Shown one piece after another: positions 32,575-34,222 of a stretch of DNA of 34,222 bases. The notes under the pieces are model-generated. The model was not told the DNA's origin. It ran no database searches and saw only the letters and a list, made by a program, of their open reading frames with translations. The position numbers and the translations under genes were made by a program. The stretch covers positions 1 through 34,222 of the forward strand of contig CAZUQP010000028.1 in assembly GCA_964622455.1 (NCBI GenBank), read 5' to 3'. Every line of letters begins with the position of its first letter. The stretch's first letter is position 1. This DNA comes from CAZUQP01 sp964622455. Its GTDB lineage: Bacteria > Pseudomonadota > Gammaproteobacteria > DSM-16500.

Positions 32575-33012
32575 TTATGCTCCCCCTTCCACTTCAATGC
32601 CCATACTGCGCGCACTGCCTGCAATAGAACGCATCGCAGCTTCCAAACTGGCCGCATTTAAATCTGGCATTTTGACTTTCGCAATTTGTTCTAATTGTTT
32701 GCGAGTGATTTTCCCTACTTTGTTGGTATGCGGAGTACTGCTTCCGCTTTCAACACCTGCCGCCTCTTTAATCAAATGGGATGCAGGCGGTGTTTTAATA
32801 ATAAATGTGAAACTACGATCTTCGTACACAGTAATTTCAACAGGCAGCGGTTTTCCTTGACGGTCGGGTGTTTGTGTTTGCGCATTAAACGCCTTACAAA
32901 ACTCCATGATGTTCACACCATGCTGACCCAGCGCAGGCCCGACTGGCGGGCTTGGATTAGCAGCCGCCCCTTTTACCTGCAATTTAATTAACGCTTTAAC
33001 TTTCTTTGCCAT
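32575..33012 (-). CDS. rplK: 50S ribosomal protein L11
   Basis: L11 binds the GTPase-associated centre of 23S rRNA and is needed for RelA activation. The 145 residues include the N-terminal proline-rich domain (AAANPSPPVGPALGQHGVNIMEFCKAFN) and a C-terminal RNA-binding domain with SIAGSARSMGIEVEG. It is separated from nusG by 53 nt, where L1 feedback would act in E. coli; I did not identify an L1 site with certainty. Confidence 0.98.
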   Translation of the reverse strand: MAKKVKALIKLQVKGAAANPSPPVGPALGQHGVNIMEFCKAFNAQTQTPDRQGKPLPVEITVYEDRSFTFIIKTPPASHLIKEAAGVESGSSTPHTNKVGKITRKQLEQIAKVKMPDLNAASLEAAMRSIAGSARSMGIEVEGGA

Positions 33013-33065
33013 TTTTTCTCTCCTGGGTACAAACGCTTTTTTAAAAGCTCCCCTTTGTTTAAGAA

Positions 33066-33617
33066 CTACCCTTTCTCAACTTGATCAAACTGCAATTCGA
33101 CCGGGGTAGAACGACCAAAAATCAACACTGCTACGCGCAGACGATTTTTTTCGTAATTCACTTCTTCAACTGCTCCATTGAAATCTGCAAATGGGCCGTC
33201 AATCACTCGAACAAGTTCACCAATTTCAAACAGCACCTTAGGCTTCGGTTTATCACTGCCATCTTGGACACGCTGTAAAATAGTTTCTGCTTCTTTCAAA
33301 CTAATCGGCGCAGGTTTATCGCTTGTTCCACCAATAAAACCCAATACTTTAGGTATTGATTTAACTAAATGCCAGGTTTGATCATCCATTTCCATTTCAA
33401 CTAAGACATAGCCTGGAAAAAATTTTCGTTCACTTTTACGTTTTTGCCCGGCACGCAGTTCAACCACCTCTTCTGTCGGAACTAAAATATCGCCGAATTT
33501 TTCTTCTAAACCATCGCGTTGAATGCGCTCACTCAATGCTTGCTTAACAAAATTCTCAAATCCTGAATAGGCGTGAACAACATACCAGCGTCTCTTCTTT
33601 TTAACCTCATCAACCAT
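33066..33617 (-). CDS. nusG: Transcription termination/antitermination factor NusG
   Basis: NusG binds RNA polymerase, suppresses pausing, assists Rho and links transcription to the leading ribosome through S10. The 183-residue protein has an NGN domain (about 10-115, RRWYVVHAYSGFENFVKQAL, FFPGYVLVEMEM, VPTEEV) and a KOW domain (about 130-180, GELVRVIDGPFADFNGAVEEV). It is 3 nt downstream of secE, the standard secE-nusG pair. Confidence 0.98.
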   Translation of the reverse strand: MVDEVKKKRRWYVVHAYSGFENFVKQALSERIQRDGLEEKFGDILVPTEEVVELRAGQKRKSERKFFPGYVLVEMEMDDQTWHLVKSIPKVLGFIGGTSDKPAPISLKEAETILQRVQDGSDKPKPKVLFEIGELVRVIDGPFADFNGAVEEVNYEKNRLRVAVLIFGRSTPVELQFDQVEKG

Positions 33618-33620
33618 TGT

Positions 33621-34001
33621 TTATCCTCTTTGCCCGGTAAGCCACCCAATCAGCCACATTAATACGCTGTCAATACCCCATAAAATAAGCGCGAGAATAA
33701 CAACCATGGCAGCCACAAAAAGAGTAGTCTGCATAGTTTCTTGGCGTGTAGGCCAAAATACCTTTCTAAGCTCAATTCGAGATTCACGCGCAAAGCTTAT
33801 CGCTAGCTTTCCTTGCCGGGTTTGTGAAGCAACGCCGGCCATTATACCCAATAAAAACAACCAACCTAATAACCGTAAGGGCCATGGCAGGCTGCTATAA
33901 TAATAGTTAACGACCAATCCGGCAACGAATAAAATTAAAACAATTAACCATTTCAACCAGTCAAAGCTCTTTTGCTGCGGAAAATCTGTCTTTAACGCCA
34001 T
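33621..34001 (-). CDS. secE: Preprotein translocase subunit SecE
   Basis: SecE clamps SecY in the translocon. The 126-residue protein has three hydrophobic spans (about residues 17-34, 42-58 and 93-116), as in the longer gammaproteobacterial form. The conserved cytosolic amphipathic segment ESRIELRKVFWPTRQETMQTT precedes the last span. The ATG at 34001 is 8 nt from an AAGG Shine-Dalgarno; a GTG one codon upstream is possible. It follows tRNA-Trp by about 35 nt. Confidence 0.95.
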   Translation of the reverse strand: MALKTDFPQQKSFDWLKWLIVLILFVAGLVVNYYYSSLPWPLRLLGWLFLLGIMAGVASQTRQGKLAISFARESRIELRKVFWPTRQETMQTTLFVAAMVVILALILWGIDSVLMWLIGWLTGQRG

Positions 34002-34037
34002 CACATTTGCCTTACATTTCTTGATACAACACTTTTA

Positions 34038-34113
34038 TGGCAGGCCAGGAGGGTCTCGAACCCCCAACCTGCGGTTTTGGAGACCGCCGCTCTGCCAATT
34101 GAGCTACTGGCCT
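34038..34113 (-). tRNA. tRNA-Trp (CCA)
   Basis: A 76-nt cloverleaf with acceptor AGGCCAG pairing CTGGCCT, D-arm AGCTCAATTGGCAGAGC, anticodon loop CTCCAAA with anticodon CCA (tryptophan), T-loop GTTCGAG and an encoded 3' CCA. It lies between the second tuf and secE, a location shared with Legionella and Pseudomonas relatives, and is probably processed from the tuf transcript. Confidence 0.97.
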
Positions 34114-34122
34114 AATTCAATT

Positions 34123-34150
34123 TCAGCGATTCTAGAGTGAGAATTGCTGA
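34123..34150 (-). other. Imperfect hairpin between tuf and tRNA-Trp
   Basis: TCAGC.ATTCT and AGAAT.GCTGA form two 5-bp stems separated by a single mismatch (A-C in the transcribed strand) around a 6-nt loop. It sits 7 nt after the tuf stop and 10 nt before the tRNA. No T-run follows, so it is probably an RNA processing or protective structure rather than a terminator. Confidence 0.5.
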
Positions 34151-34156
34151 TTCAAC

Positions 34157-34222
34157 TTACTCTAATACTTTAGTAACAACGCCAGCACCTACAGTACGGC
34201 CGCCTTCACGAATTGCAAATCG
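34157..34222 (-). CDS. tuf: Second EF-Tu gene, 3' end only (cut by window edge)
   Basis: The visible 66 nt encode the last 21 residues of EF-Tu, ending RTVGAGVVTKVLE, and a TAA stop. All 63 sense bases are identical to the corresponding end of the complete tuf at 17813-17875. The similarity ends exactly at the stop codon (TGA in one, TAA in the other). This shows a duplicated tuf pair, as is common in gammaproteobacteria, probably homogenised by gene conversion. Confidence 0.93.
   Translation of the reverse strand, partial: RFAIREGGRTVGAGVVTKVLE

Overview
The window is a bacterial chromosome segment consisting almost wholly of the conserved ribosomal-protein and RNA-polymerase super-cluster, read on the minus strand. 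From right to left it runs: 3' end of a second tuf, tRNA-Trp(CCA), secE, nusG, rplK, rplA, rplJ, rplL, rpoB, rpoC, rpsL, rpsG, fusA, tuf, the S10 block (rpsJ to rpsQ), the spc block (rplN to rpmJ) and the alpha block (rpsM to rplQ). This uninterrupted order, the proteobacterial RpoB/RpoC/EF-Tu/EF-G sequences and tRNA-Trp between tuf and secE point to a gammaproteobacterium. Base composition is moderately AT-rich by eye. A member of Legionellales (Coxiella/Legionella-like) is my best inference, but pseudomonads share the same order, so this is not proven.

Left end (1-3250): a compact minus-strand operon ribB-yajQ-minC-minD-minE. Its genes overlap or nearly touch, and a sigma70-type promoter lies before ribB. 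It couples a riboflavin-pathway enzyme with the division-site Min system. Nothing recognisable was found in bases 1-100. Between ribB and rplQ sits the only plus-strand gene, a cysteine-free 217-residue protein that I do not recognise, with its own promoter and a strong Shine-Dalgarno sequence. It converges on rplQ.

Centre (3959-22283): alpha, spc, S10 and str genes with very short spacers. Two departures from the usual layout stand out. First, rpsJ starts only 4 nt after tuf, so the classical S10 leader is absent. Second, rplW and rplB are separated by 212 nt holding a good sigma70 promoter. That promoter and the one before rpsL carry the same GCGCCTC block directly after the -10 box, a likely growth-rate/stringent discriminator. 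S7 has an insertion of about 28 low-complexity residues, S14 is a long form with a Cys3-His zinc-like motif, and tuf uses codons unlike its neighbours.

Right end (22284-34222): rpoC, rpoB, an attenuator-like terminator between rplL and rpoB, L7/L12, L10 with a 229-nt leader that probably carries the L10 autoregulatory site, L1, L11, NusG, SecE, tRNA-Trp and the last 21 codons of a second tuf. That fragment matches the first tuf base for base over the 63 nt visible.

Together the genes make ribosomal subunits, core RNA polymerase, the elongation factors EF-Tu and EF-G, and the Sec channel. I found no mobile element, CRISPR array or phage gene. The most unusual material is in details of ordinary genes, plus the single orphan gene.
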